Of a stretch of 64,000 nt of DNA, positions 53,939 to 62,158 are shown piece after piece. The stretch is taken from positions 1,178,001-1,242,000 of the forward strand of contig NZ_JAINWA010000001.1 in NCBI RefSeq assembly GCF_021021555.1. Direction: 5' to 3'. The stretch's first letter is position 1; the number at the start of each line of letters is the position of its first letter. A program made the translations under genes and the position numbers. The DNA comes from Teretinema zuelzerae (GTDB lineage: Bacteria; Spirochaetota; Spirochaetia; Treponematales; Treponemataceae). The notes beneath the pieces were generated by a model, which worked only from the letters and a program-made list of their open reading frames with translations, did no database searches and was not told where the DNA came from.

Positions 53939-53967
53939 TACACAGCCGTCCTGCGGGATGATATAGT
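53939..53967 (+). promoter_or_regulatory. Promoter of the LysM/M23 gene, very short leader
   Basis: TACACA (53939-53944), a 17-base spacer and TATAGT (53962-53967). The ATG is nine bases after the -10. A GGAG sits directly after the -10 and would lie upstream of the expected start site, so either a start site closer to the -10 or a near-leaderless message applies. Confidence 0.55.
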
Positions 53968-53976
53968 GGAGACACG

Positions 53977-54963
53977 ATGAGAGTAAGCAGATTCCTCCAA
54001 CCCGCATGCGGGATTGTTCTAATATCGCTGTGCGTTCTTGCAGGTTGCGGAATTGACGCTTCCGGGGAACCGGCGGCGCCTTCCGCGGAAGCAGAGGGCG
54101 GCCGCTCGCGGACGGAAATCGCCCAGGCGGAAGACGCGCCGAATACCGCGGAATTCACCGGCATGGGAGGCTTCGACGGTGGCCTTCCTTCGCAGAGGCC
54201 GGGGCAGGAGGAAGAACCTAAAACCGAACTCCCCGAGCTCTATTATTTTACCCATATAGTTAAACAGGGCGACATGGTCGGGATTATCGCGAAAGAATTC
54301 GGGGTAAGCCAGGACGCCATCATCAGCCTGAACAAACTGAGAAACACCCGGACGCTCCAGATCGGCCAGATACTGAAAATCCCCTCGATCAACGGAATCC
54401 TGTATACGGCGAAGAAGGGCGATACGCCCGAGAAAATAGCAGACCAATACCGCATTTCGCTGGAAAAAGTAGCGCTCGCGAACAACATCGCCGACAACAC
54501 GATCGCTCCGGGAGCCGTACTCTTTCTGCCGGACGCGAAACTTGACTGGGTCACCATACAGGAAATAAACGGAGATCTCTTCAGAAAGCCCCTGCGCGGC
54601 AGATATTACATCTCCTCACGATACGGCTGGAGAAATAATCCCTTCAGCGGCAAGAGGACCTTCCATAACGGCATCGATATGGCGACTTCGCAGGGCACTC
54701 CGATTTACGCCGCGTTGGACGGCCAGGTCATCAGAACAGGATACGACGTCACCTACGGAAACTACGTCATCGTGTCCCACCACTCCGGATACCAGACGAT
54801 GTACGCTCATATGCACACGATACTCACCACCAGGGGAAAGCACGTCACGACGGGAACGAGGATCGGAACCGTCGGCAACACAGGACAGAGCACCGGATCC
54901 CACCTGCATTTTACGGTGTACAAGAACCGGTCCACGATCAATCCTTCGTCCCTCTGGAACTAA
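53977..54963 (+). CDS. LysM-domain M23 metallopeptidase, lipoprotein
   Basis: A 328-residue envelope protein, probably a peptidoglycan endopeptidase or activator. The signal peptide has lipobox L-A-G-C. Two LysM domains (about 88-135 and 140-190) bind glycan. The M23 (LytM) domain has H-N-G-I-D and H-L-H-F with an additional His in H-H-S-G-Y, so the zinc site looks complete. Stands alone, convergent with the anti-sigma gene. Confidence 0.93.
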   Translation: MRVSRFLQPACGIVLISLCVLAGCGIDASGEPAAPSAEAEGGRSRTEIAQAEDAPNTAEFTGMGGFDGGLPSQRPGQEEEPKTELPELYYFTHIVKQGDMVGIIAKEFGVSQDAIISLNKLRNTRTLQIGQILKIPSINGILYTAKKGDTPEKIADQYRISLEKVALANNIADNTIAPGAVLFLPDAKLDWVTIQEINGDLFRKPLRGRYYISSRYGWRNNPFSGKRTFHNGIDMATSQGTPIYAALDGQVIRTGYDVTYGNYVIVSHHSGYQTMYAHMHTILTTRGKHVTTGTRIGTVGNTGQSTGSHLHFTVYKNRSTINPSSLWN

Positions 54964-54987
54964 CCGACGGCAACGCCCCGCCGTACC

Positions 54988-55480
54988 TCAGGTATGGGCG
55001 AAGCCGAACTTTTTCACGAAAAAATCGATATTCGATCCGACGAACACTCCGCACCAACCGGTAACCGCCACCCCGCAAAGGATGGAAAACGGCACGATGA
55101 ACGAAGGGCCGAAGGCCGCGCGCGACCATTCGCCGACGGATGTAAAAGGCAGCACGGAAAAGCCGCCGGCGAGAATAAACCCGGAAACAAGCCAGCGGAA
55201 CATCGAAACATGGCGGTCGACGGGTTCAGGCGCTACCCAGGCGATGCCCGACGAAGAAATGCGGGCAAGAAGCGGCCTGCACGACGGGATCGGCAGACTG
55301 AGGCAATACGTCTGCCTGAGCGGGAGCAAGGGGAGCCGCGAGCACTTTCTCGGCAAGGGTCAGCCGACGCACGCTCGTGCGGCACACCGGACAGAATAAC
55401 AGATGAACAGTCACCGAGAGCGGAACGTGTTCGTATTTATCAAGCGAGAGATATCTATCAAAGGCCTTTTGGCAATTCAT
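54988..55480 (-). pseudogene. Anti-sigma factor gene with a frameshift
   Basis: Starts at 55480 behind GGAG, overlapping the ECF sigma gene by 23 bases. The N-terminal part reads M-N-C-Q-K-A-F with a zinc-finger motif H-L-L-F-C-P-V-C, typical of anti-sigma factors. This frame stops at 55226. The other frame (to 54988) then encodes two TM helices (F-R-W-L-V-S-G-F-I-L-A and I-V-P-F-S-I-L-C). Moving one base forward near 55265-55285 joins them into one protein of about 163 residues. Either a real mutation or a sequencing error. If real, the sigma factor may be freed from control. Confidence 0.65.
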
Positions 55481-56045
55481 GAACGTCTCCTTCATCGAGC
55501 TTCTCGCGCAAAATTTTCTTCGCGCGGAAAACATGGGACTTAATGGTGTTTACCGGCAATCCGGTAACCTCGCTGATGTCAGCGTACGGCATGTCGTAGA
55601 AAAAATAGAGATCCACGCACGCACGAAAGCGCTCGGGGAGGGATTTCACCGCTTCTCTGACCGCCTCCCGGGAACAATCCTTGAGGTGTCGTTCCTCGGG
55701 AGTGTCGGCGGGGTCGGTAATATCGTAATCTTCAGCGAGCGACGCGTATTCCCTGCGCCTGTTCACTGCGTTGATCGCTGTATTGTACGCTATCCGCATC
55801 AGCCAGGTCGAAAACTTCGACTCGCCCCGGAAAGACCCCAAAGAGGTGTAGACCTTGATCAGAACATCCTGCAAAAAGTCTTCAGCGTCGTCTCCGTTTT
55901 TAAAGAAGCCGTAGCCAAGGCTTAATATCCGCCGGCGGTATTTTTCCGCCAACACGGAAAAGGACGAAATATTCCCCGCCAGAACTTCTCGGCATAACAG
56001 AGAATCGTCCTGCGGCGGGAGCGGGGGGAAATCATTCCCGTGCAT
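55458..56045 (-). CDS. ECF RNA polymerase sigma factor
   Basis: A 195-residue sigma-70 family group IV factor. Region 2 has D-A-E-D-F-L-Q-D-V-L and F-S-T-W-L-M-R-I-A-Y-N-T-A; region 4 has L-P-E-R-F-R-A and V-N-T-I-K-S-H-V-F-R-A-K. It overlaps the membrane-protein gene upstream by 14 bases and the anti-sigma gene downstream, so they form one unit. Confidence 0.93.
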   Translation of the reverse strand: MHGNDFPPLPPQDDSLLCREVLAGNISSFSVLAEKYRRRILSLGYGFFKNGDDAEDFLQDVLIKVYTSLGSFRGESKFSTWLMRIAYNTAINAVNRRREYASLAEDYDITDPADTPEERHLKDCSREAVREAVKSLPERFRACVDLYFFYDMPYADISEVTGLPVNTIKSHVFRAKKILREKLDEGDVHELPKGL

Positions 56046-56400
56046 TATCGTGTTTTCTGTCGGATCGGGTTACGAAGTAGAAAGCGATGAGGCTGATCCC
56101 GAGAGCGAAGGGAATAAGCCCTCCAAGCAGGGAATAGCTGATTCCTTCGATTAACAGAAAAAGCAGCGATAGAACAAGGCCGGTTCCGGTAAGCAGGAAT
56201 CCCGCCAAAACGCAAAACAAATATAAGTCGAAAACAGGACGCGTATAGCCGCCCCTTTCAATATGCCGTACAATTTGCCGATGCCGCCATAGCAGATAGA
56301 AAAAAACGACAACGGCGCCCATTACAATGCCCACGATCGGAATCGTCGCGATCAGCACCTGGGCTGCCGGCACCGCGCTCGCAGCGCCTGAAAAATCCAT
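56032..56400 (-). CDS. Small membrane protein of unknown function
   Basis: A 122-residue protein with three hydrophobic segments (about 10-35, 60-80 and 85-110) and a basic C-terminus. GGAGG six bases before the ATG at 56400 sets the start; the longer reading is not supported. Located between the FliL-like gene and the ECF sigma gene. No family recognised. Confidence 0.75.
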   Translation of the reverse strand: MDFSGAASAVPAAQVLIATIPIVGIVMGAVVVFFYLLWRHRQIVRHIERGGYTRPVFDLYLFCVLAGFLLTGTGLVLSLLFLLIEGISYSLLGGLIPFALGISLIAFYFVTRSDRKHDNARE

Positions 56401-56465
56401 ATCATCCTCCTTCCCGAATTCAGACACGAATATCCGCATCCGGGTTGCGCCTTGCACGCGCGCTA

Positions 56466-56978
56466 TTATTGAAAAATTTCGTATTCGCTGAAATACAGCG
56501 ATCCGGCCGAGCCCAGAACGAGATGCGCGTTGATTTCCGCTAACAGCGATTTCTTTACGGCGTTTTCGCCCAGAATCGCCAGCTCCCGCGCTGTACGGGA
56601 CGAGCACCATTCCCGGAAAAGGTCCCGGATTTCCGGGGTCTTACGGGACAGCTCTTCGGCAAAGGGGCGGTCTCCGGCAGGGATGGTCAAATACGGGCGA
56701 ACGACGAGGGTCGCCGGCTTGTCGCCGGAAAGCGGAATGCGCAGAGTCCCGATGCCGGAAAAAAGGCTTTCACCGTCGACGGCGACGCCCTGCGAATCGC
56801 CGCCCCGCCGCTCTTCGATGCCGAGGAGGCTCCGGGGGTTCGCGCGGCCTGAAGCGAAAGCCCAGAGGGTTCCGGCCACGATCGCGGCGAAAATCAGCGT
56901 GCCGACAATCATCAGCGCCGCCGAAACCATGTCCAGCGGAGGAAGCGTCTTTCTTTTTGCGGTTTTTCCCCTACGCAT
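56466..56978 (-). CDS. FliL-like membrane protein
   Basis: A 170-residue protein with one TM helix (about 15-40) and a C-terminal domain resembling FliL: L-V-V-R-P-Y-L-T-I, then R-D-L-F-R-E-W, then K-K-S-L-L-A-E-I-N and Y-F-S-E-Y-E-I at the end. FliL supports the flagellar motor. Here it overlaps hflX by eight bases, with no flagellar genes around, so a non-flagellar role is possible. Start at 56978 is by inference. Confidence 0.7.
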   Translation of the reverse strand: MRRGKTAKRKTLPPLDMVSAALMIVGTLIFAAIVAGTLWAFASGRANPRSLLGIEERRGGDSQGVAVDGESLFSGIGTLRIPLSGDKPATLVVRPYLTIPAGDRPFAEELSRKTPEIRDLFREWCSSRTARELAILGENAVKKSLLAEINAHLVLGSAGSLYFSEYEIFQ

Positions 56979-58242
56979 GGCCCTTCTCGGCAAAAGGAGC
57001 GAGCGCGGCCGAAAGCCGCCCGGAAGACCGGGCATGCATGCGTATGAACTCGTCTCCGTACTCGATCGAAGAAACGCTTCCCTCCCGGTGCGCGAACGCG
57101 ACCAGATCCTGGCGGGCATGGGGCAGCAGATACACGCCCTCGTCCCCGCCTAAAAGGGAATCGATCCGCGATATCAACGACTGAAAGCCTTCGCGCGTTT
57201 TCGCGCTGATGGACACCGCGTCGGGGTAGAGCGCGCGCAAAGTTTGCCGGGACATCTCGTCCAGCCGATCGATCTTGTTTAAAACCGTCAACACCGGACG
57301 ATCGGCGGCCCCGACCTCGGAAAGAACCTCTTTCGTCGTTTTTTCATGAACCGCGATGTCCGGATCGGAAGCATCCAGAACGATGAGCACCGCGTCCGCG
57401 AAAACCGCCTCTTCAAGGGTCGCGTGAAAGGCGTCGACCAGGGTGTGCGGAAGGTTGCGGATAAAACCGACGGTGTCAGTCAGCAGTATGGTGCGGCCGT
57501 TCGGAAGCGAATAGCGCTTCGTCGTCGGGTCGAGCGTCGCGAAGAGCTTGTCCTCGGACAACACCCCGGCGTCGGTCAAGGCGTTCAATAAACTTGATTT
57601 TCCCGCGTTGGTATACCCGACGATCGCGCAGGAAGGAACGGGAACCCGTTCGCGCCGCTTGCGCATGGTGGCGCGGTCCTTCCGCACCGCCTTCAGCTCT
57701 TTTTTAACCAGGGCGATGCGGTTCATCACCCCGCGCCGGTCGAGCTCGAGCTGGGTTTCGCCGGAACCCTTGTTTCCGAAAGCGCCTCCCCGCTGGCGCG
57801 AAAGATACTCGTGGGCGTGCGTGAGGCGCGGCAGCGAATATTCCATGCGCGCAAGCTCCACCTGCAATACCGCCTCGCGGGTAATCGCGCGCGCGGCGAA
57901 AATGCGTATTATCACTTCCTGCCGGTCGAGACAGGTCTTTCCGGTAAGCGAATCCCAGTTCCGCTGTTGCGTCGGGGATATTTCGAAATCGAACACAATT
58001 TCGTCTGCATCGAGTTCCTGAGCCTGTAATGAAATTTCCTCGGCTTTCCCCGAACCCATGCCGAATTTAGCGGACGGTTCATTGCGCCTCAGAACGATGG
58101 TTCCTGCGACAGTCAAACCGGCGGTTTTTACCAGGCTCGACAGCTCCCGCAGCGCGTCGTGATCGGAAAGAGCCTTGTCTTCCGTGCGGCCGACCAGCAG
58201 TGCTCGTCTCGGGCGCGAGCCCTCAGCTTCTAAATCTATCAT
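56971..58242 (-). CDS. hflX: Ribosome-associated GTPase HflX
   Basis: A 423-residue GTPase that rescues stalled ribosomes under stress. N-terminal HflX domain with G-S-G-K-A-E-E and R-G-G-A-F-G-N-K-G-S-G-E-T-Q-L-E; GTPase motifs G-Y-T-N-A-G-K-S-S, D-T-V-G-F and N-K-I-D. A TATAGT box ends seven bases before the ATG at 58242, without a Shine-Dalgarno, favouring that start over 58251. Confidence 0.94.
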   Translation of the reverse strand: MIDLEAEGSRPRRALLVGRTEDKALSDHDALRELSSLVKTAGLTVAGTIVLRRNEPSAKFGMGSGKAEEISLQAQELDADEIVFDFEISPTQQRNWDSLTGKTCLDRQEVIIRIFAARAITREAVLQVELARMEYSLPRLTHAHEYLSRQRGGAFGNKGSGETQLELDRRGVMNRIALVKKELKAVRKDRATMRKRRERVPVPSCAIVGYTNAGKSSLLNALTDAGVLSEDKLFATLDPTTKRYSLPNGRTILLTDTVGFIRNLPHTLVDAFHATLEEAVFADAVLIVLDASDPDIAVHEKTTKEVLSEVGAADRPVLTVLNKIDRLDEMSRQTLRALYPDAVSISAKTREGFQSLISRIDSLLGGDEGVYLLPHARQDLVAFAHREGSVSSIEYGDEFIRMHARSSGRLSAALAPFAEKGHA

Positions 58243-58249
58243 CAGGCAC

Positions 58250-58255
58250 ACTATA
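58250..58255 (-). promoter_or_regulatory. Leaderless -10 element of hflX
   Basis: TATAGT on the minus strand, seven bases before the hflX ATG. The -35 is weak (TATGCA at 17-base spacing). Confidence 0.55.
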
Positions 58256-58316
58256 CCCCATCCCGATTGCCGTGCATAGCAATAAGATATCTCATGATTT
58301 TCTTATTCTTTTCCGA

Positions 58317-58322
58317 TATAGT
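58317..58322 (+). promoter_or_regulatory. -10 element of the acidic-repeat gene
   Basis: TATAGT about 38 bases before the GTG start; no good -35. The leader carries GGAGG. Confidence 0.45.
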
Positions 58323-58360
58323 AATGTACCCCTCGAGGGAACACCCATTACGGAGGATTC

Positions 58361-60841
58361 GTGCGCACTGCACCGAAAATAGCGATCAGCCTGATTTTAT
58401 CCCTACTCCTCTTTACCGGCCTCACTCTGGCGGCTCAGGCAGGGCTCTTTTCTCTTCTTGAAACCCGGTTTTATCAACCGGCGGTTCTTGAAGCCGCGGG
58501 CGCGCAGCTGGATTCTGTAGCGCAGGAGCTTGACGCATGGCACGCCGAAAACCTCGGCAAATTCAGTGAATTCAACTCGGCCGACCCGGTAAAGCGCAGT
58601 CTCCTTCCGAATCAAAGCGAACAGGACATCTTCGACCGGGAAAATCTCGCAGGCTCGCTCATGACTACCGTTCCCGGATTGACGGGAATCAGGATAATCG
58701 ACGCGGGAGAAGCGCTTCCCGAGGGCGAAACGAGAACATCCTGGAAGATTCATTACAGCACCTTCCGCGAAGATATTCTTAAACGGGAAAAGTTCCAGAT
58801 TTCGTACGAAAACTACGGAAAGAAACCCAACGAACCCGATTTCAACCGTCTTTCCATGAACGACGGACAAGAGCCCAGAATCATTACGGATCCCCAAACC
58901 GACCGCTTCCTGTATTGCTATCCCTTTATCGACTCTTACGGAGCATGGCGCGGAACCGCTGTATTCTATATATCCGGCCAGGCCGCGGTTCAACGCCTCG
59001 TCGCCGCCAACCTGCTCAGAATCAGCGAAAACGTTACGCTCATCTCCGACGAAGCAAGCGACGCGGTCGGCATCGTCACGGGCCTCCCCGCGACGGGGAA
59101 ACAAATCATCGTCGGCGCGATCGCAGAAAAATGGGCTCGGAATGACACGGAAGCGGCAAGAATCGTCGCGACAGAAGACTCCGGCTGGGTGCTTTTATCC
59201 CGCTCCTGTTCAAGCTGCGGCTTCGTCGGCAGGCTGGTCGCGGAAGAATTATTCGTTTTCCCGCTATCAGTGCGCATCCTTTTTCTCGCAGTCAGCTTTT
59301 GCACGATCTTTCTGGTACTATTCCTGCTGTTGAATCTGAAACGGGATGAAATGCTGGTCGTCCGCCAGAGAATACGGCGCTTCCAGGCGGGGTTGCTTAA
59401 CGAGATCATAGAAAAGTCCGATGAACTCAAATGGGACGAGATCCGGAAGAATCTTTCCTACAGAAAGCCGGACTTCAACACCGAAATAAAGAAAAGCTTC
59501 GGCAGACGGCTTGCTAAAAAACACGGTTCCGAGATCGATTCCCTGCTGGACAAGAGCTGGGAAGAGATTCTCGCGGCCCTCGGACATCAGGGCCCCCGGC
59601 GCGACAGCCTGGGAAGCACTGAAGAACTGAGGCAGATGCTCGAGCAGGTGCTCCAGAACAACGCGATTAACCTTACGGTGACCGGTACAGCGGCCCCGCC
59701 GGCAAAACGCTCCGCCCCCTTGCCGAAAACCGCTCAAATTCAAAGCGACGATGCGGATCTCGAAGAACTCTCGGACGAGGTCGAAGAACTTTCAGAAGTC
59801 GAAGAACTTTCAGAAGTCGAAGAACTTTCAGAAGTCGAAGAGCTATCAGAAGACGAAGAACTTTCAGAAGTCGAAGAGCTTTCAGAAGTCGAAGAGCTCT
59901 CGGACGACGTCGAAGAACTTTCAGAAGTCGAAGAACTTTCAGACGACGTCGAAGAACTTTCAGAAGCCGAAGAGCTATCAGAAGACGAAGAACTTTCAGA
60001 CGTCGAAGAGCTTTCAGACATCGAAGAACTCTCAGACGTCGAAGAGCTTTCAGACATCGAAGAACTCTCAGACGTCGAAAAGCTTTCAGACATCGAAGAA
60101 CTCTCAGAAGTCGAAGAACTTTCAGAAGTCGAAGAGCTATCAGAAGCCGAAGAGCTTTCAGAAGTCGAAGAGCTTTCAGAAGTCGAAGAGCTTTCAGAAG
60201 TCGAAGAGCTTTCAGAAGCCGAAGAACTTTCAGACGACGTCGAAGAGCCTTCCTGCAAAGCCGAGGAGTCCGCCGCAGAGGATATTGAAACCGTCGCGCC
60301 CGCTGATGCTGACGAAGTTGAATACCTCGACGGAGAATGGGAGCCTGAACTGCTGGAAGTCGCCACCGACGAGGAAATGGCCGACTTCATGGACGACATT
60401 CCGAATGAACCCGACCACATCCTCGTATACAATTTCGACGAACGTCCCGATCTCGATCATGGACCCGTTAAAATTTCTCTCGACCCGGACGATGCTTCTT
60501 CCGATACATATATCGTGTCCGCGCTTGATTTCTCATCTCTCGATGCGGACGCGGAAGAGGATGCGCAACGAGTGGACTACATCGATTCATTTCTTCTTAA
60601 AAGCCCGATAACAACGATTCCGAGCTGCTACGAAAGCCCTGTGTACGAATTTCTGGAAGTGATCGGAGATGCCGAGCCGGACGATATGGAGGAGCTTTCG
60701 CCGGAGTACGATCGCGAGCAGGAAGACGATACAATGACTATCGTAAACGAAGACGGCCTCTTCGTCGTGGCGGAATCGCCGAAGCCTGGAAAAGAAATCG
60801 ATCCGGAATTCCAGGAACTGGTCAATTCCGTTCTTCTATAA
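58361..60841 (+). CDS. Two-TM membrane protein with cytoplasmic acidic repeats
   Basis: An 826-residue protein with GTG start behind GGAGG. TM1 is about residues 7-28. Residues 29-298 form a periplasmic domain with a Cache-like look (sensor type, low confidence). TM2 is about 300-325. A basic cytoplasmic segment follows to 465. Residues 466-631 are 27 tandem six-residue units of the form E-E-L-S-[ED]-[VADI]. The 195-residue C-terminal part is acidic and non-repetitive. No kinase, methyl-accepting or GGDEF domain is seen. The repeat region is highly acidic and probably extended or coiled. Confidence 0.85.
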   Translation: MRTAPKIAISLILSLLLFTGLTLAAQAGLFSLLETRFYQPAVLEAAGAQLDSVAQELDAWHAENLGKFSEFNSADPVKRSLLPNQSEQDIFDRENLAGSLMTTVPGLTGIRIIDAGEALPEGETRTSWKIHYSTFREDILKREKFQISYENYGKKPNEPDFNRLSMNDGQEPRIITDPQTDRFLYCYPFIDSYGAWRGTAVFYISGQAAVQRLVAANLLRISENVTLISDEASDAVGIVTGLPATGKQIIVGAIAEKWARNDTEAARIVATEDSGWVLLSRSCSSCGFVGRLVAEELFVFPLSVRILFLAVSFCTIFLVLFLLLNLKRDEMLVVRQRIRRFQAGLLNEIIEKSDELKWDEIRKNLSYRKPDFNTEIKKSFGRRLAKKHGSEIDSLLDKSWEEILAALGHQGPRRDSLGSTEELRQMLEQVLQNNAINLTVTGTAAPPAKRSAPLPKTAQIQSDDADLEELSDEVEELSEVEELSEVEELSEVEELSEDEELSEVEELSEVEELSDDVEELSEVEELSDDVEELSEAEELSEDEELSDVEELSDIEELSDVEELSDIEELSDVEKLSDIEELSEVEELSEVEELSEAEELSEVEELSEVEELSEVEELSEAEELSDDVEEPSCKAEESAAEDIETVAPADADEVEYLDGEWEPELLEVATDEEMADFMDDIPNEPDHILVYNFDERPDLDHGPVKISLDPDDASSDTYIVSALDFSSLDADAEEDAQRVDYIDSFLLKSPITTIPSCYESPVYEFLEVIGDAEPDDMEELSPEYDREQEDDTMTIVNEDGLFVVAESPKPGKEIDPEFQELVNSVLL
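59756..60253. repeat. 18-bp tandem repeat array, about 27 units
   Basis: Units close to GAAGTCGAAGAACTTTCA repeat head to tail, a few extended by three bases (D-D-V units). All changes keep the frame. Codons vary (GAA/GAG, CTT/CTC/CTA) more than residues do, pointing to selection on the protein. Confidence 0.93.
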
Positions 60842-60845
60842 TCCT

Positions 60846-61253
60846 TCAATCCTTTCGATGTTTCTCGGAGCCTTCCAACAAGGCATTCACGACAGCCTCG
60901 TCGGCTGGGGCGAATAGGTAGTCCGATATTTCGTGCAAGCTCACCCATCGTATATCGTCGTGATCGTGAAGCCGAATGCGGCCGCCGAGAAGAATCGCCT
61001 TTACCGCGATCAAATGCACAACCCTTCCCTGCCCGTAGTCGTATTCGGTTTCGCACAGGATTCCGCCCGTTTCGATATGCATATCCATTTCTTCCCGCAA
61101 TTCGCGGGCGATGCAGCCGCTCGCGCCTTCACCCGGCTCTATCCGGCCGCCGGGAAATTCCCAATACCCGCCGAGCCTGATGTCGGGCTTTCGGCGGGCT
61201 ATGAGGATGCGCCCTTCGCGATTCTCGATCACTGCCGCGGCTACGTTTATCAT
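60846..61253 (-). CDS. NUDIX hydrolase (MutT-like)
   Basis: A 135-residue NUDIX enzyme. The full box G-x5-E-x7-R-E-L-x-E-E is present from G-G-R-I-E-P-G-E to R-E-L-R-E-E. It may hydrolyse oxidised nucleoside triphosphates or a related substrate. Start at 61253: a TATACT box ends six bases upstream and there is no Shine-Dalgarno. Divergent from the thioesterase gene. Confidence 0.92.
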   Translation of the reverse strand: MINVAAAVIENREGRILIARRKPDIRLGGYWEFPGGRIEPGEGASGCIARELREEMDMHIETGGILCETEYDYGQGRVVHLIAVKAILLGGRIRLHDHDDIRWVSLHEISDYLFAPADEAVVNALLEGSEKHRKD

Positions 61254-61259
61254 GACTAA

Positions 61260-61288
61260 AGTATAGGCATTGCCTGAATCGATTGTCA
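61260..61288 (-). promoter_or_regulatory. Leaderless promoter of the NUDIX gene
   Basis: On the minus strand TTGACA ending near 61283-61289, an 18-base spacer and TATACT (61260-61265), six bases before the ATG. Its -35 overlaps that of the divergent thioesterase promoter. Confidence 0.75.
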
Positions 61289-61311
61289 AAAAAACGGCTG
61301 GGGTATATTCT
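61283..61311 (+). promoter_or_regulatory. Leaderless promoter of the thioesterase gene
   Basis: TTGTCA (61283-61288), a 17-base spacer and TATTCT (61306-61311), six bases before the ATG; TATATT at 61304-61309 is an alternative -10. No Shine-Dalgarno. Confidence 0.65.
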
Positions 61312-61317
61312 GTACAG

Positions 61318-61722
61318 ATGAAATACGTCGCAAAAAAAATAGTGCAAAGCTACGAGCTGGATTCCTACAACCATGTAAACAACGCTGTTTTCTTGAATTA
61401 TCTGGAATTGGGACGGATGGAATTCCTGAAGGCGATCGGATTCGACTACCCGGGCCTTTACGAAGCGGGTTTATATTTATACGTCACCCGGGTCGATATC
61501 CGATACCGAGCCTCCGCTCGCCTGTTCGACGAATTATCGATAGAGGTCGAACCGATTAAACTGGGAAAGGTTTCCGGAATTTTCCGGCAGACGATCACGA
61601 ATCAGAGAGGAGAAGTCTGCGCTGAAGCCGAAGTGTCTTGGGGCTGCGTGGACAAGAACGGGAAGCCTTCGAAGTTTCCCGAACGCTTCATGGTAGACGG
61701 CCTTCAACCGGAAACCGACTAA
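61318..61722 (+). CDS. Hotdog-fold acyl-CoA thioesterase (YbgC/4HBT-like)
   Basis: A 134-residue single hotdog domain. The motif D-S-Y-N-H-V-N-N-A-V-F-L-N-Y with its catalytic Asp-like position is typical of YbgC/4HBT enzymes. Acyl-CoA substrate unknown. The start at 61318 is set by the promoter geometry; the ORF open to 61270 would include the promoter. Confidence 0.9.
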   Translation: MKYVAKKIVQSYELDSYNHVNNAVFLNYLELGRMEFLKAIGFDYPGLYEAGLYLYVTRVDIRYRASARLFDELSIEVEPIKLGKVSGIFRQTITNQRGEVCAEAEVSWGCVDKNGKPSKFPERFMVDGLQPETD

Positions 61723-61752
61723 TTTTTTTTAAGAGAGATTAAAGGAGCGACG

Positions 61753-62130
61753 ATGCACATATTCGATAACGCGATGTATTTTCTGGAAATCATTTCCGTG
61801 ATAATCAGCATCATCAGCGTATGCGTGGTAATTTACGGGACTGCTATCGCCTTCGGCCACTTTCTCGTGAATGAACTCAACCGCGCGCGGGGTCTGTACA
61901 CCATACACAAGCTTCGGGTTCTTCGCGCCGATCTGGGCACCTATCTGCTCCTCGGACTCGAACTTTTGATCGCCTCCGACGTGCTCAAGACGATAGTCGA
62001 GCCGGGACTCAACGAGCTGATGATACTCGGCGGCATCGTCATTTTGCGAACCGTGCTTTCCTTCTTTCTCGACAGGGAAATCAGGCTGCTCGAGCAGGAA
62101 GCCCGGCAGTTTCCCAAAATGCCCCACTGA
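61753..62130 (+). CDS. DUF1622 family membrane protein
   Basis: A 125-residue inner-membrane protein with three hydrophobic helices (about 10-35, 62-80, 87-105), ending in charged L-D-R-E-I-R-L. It matches the DUF1622 pattern. Function unknown. AAAGGAG precedes the ATG. Probably co-transcribed with the thioesterase gene 30 bases upstream. Confidence 0.88.
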   Translation: MHIFDNAMYFLEIISVIISIISVCVVIYGTAIAFGHFLVNELNRARGLYTIHKLRVLRADLGTYLLLGLELLIASDVLKTIVEPGLNELMILGGIVILRTVLSFFLDREIRLLEQEARQFPKMPH

Positions 62131-62158
62131 GGCAGAACGCTCTCGACTTCGGCGCTCA

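Noticed and set aside
59740-60432. Serine/threonine-rich open frame on the minus strand and a Lys/Ser/Gln-rich frame at 59751-60611
   Set aside because: Both are produced by the stop-free 18-bp repeat read in other frames; neither has a ribosome site or any non-repeat domain.
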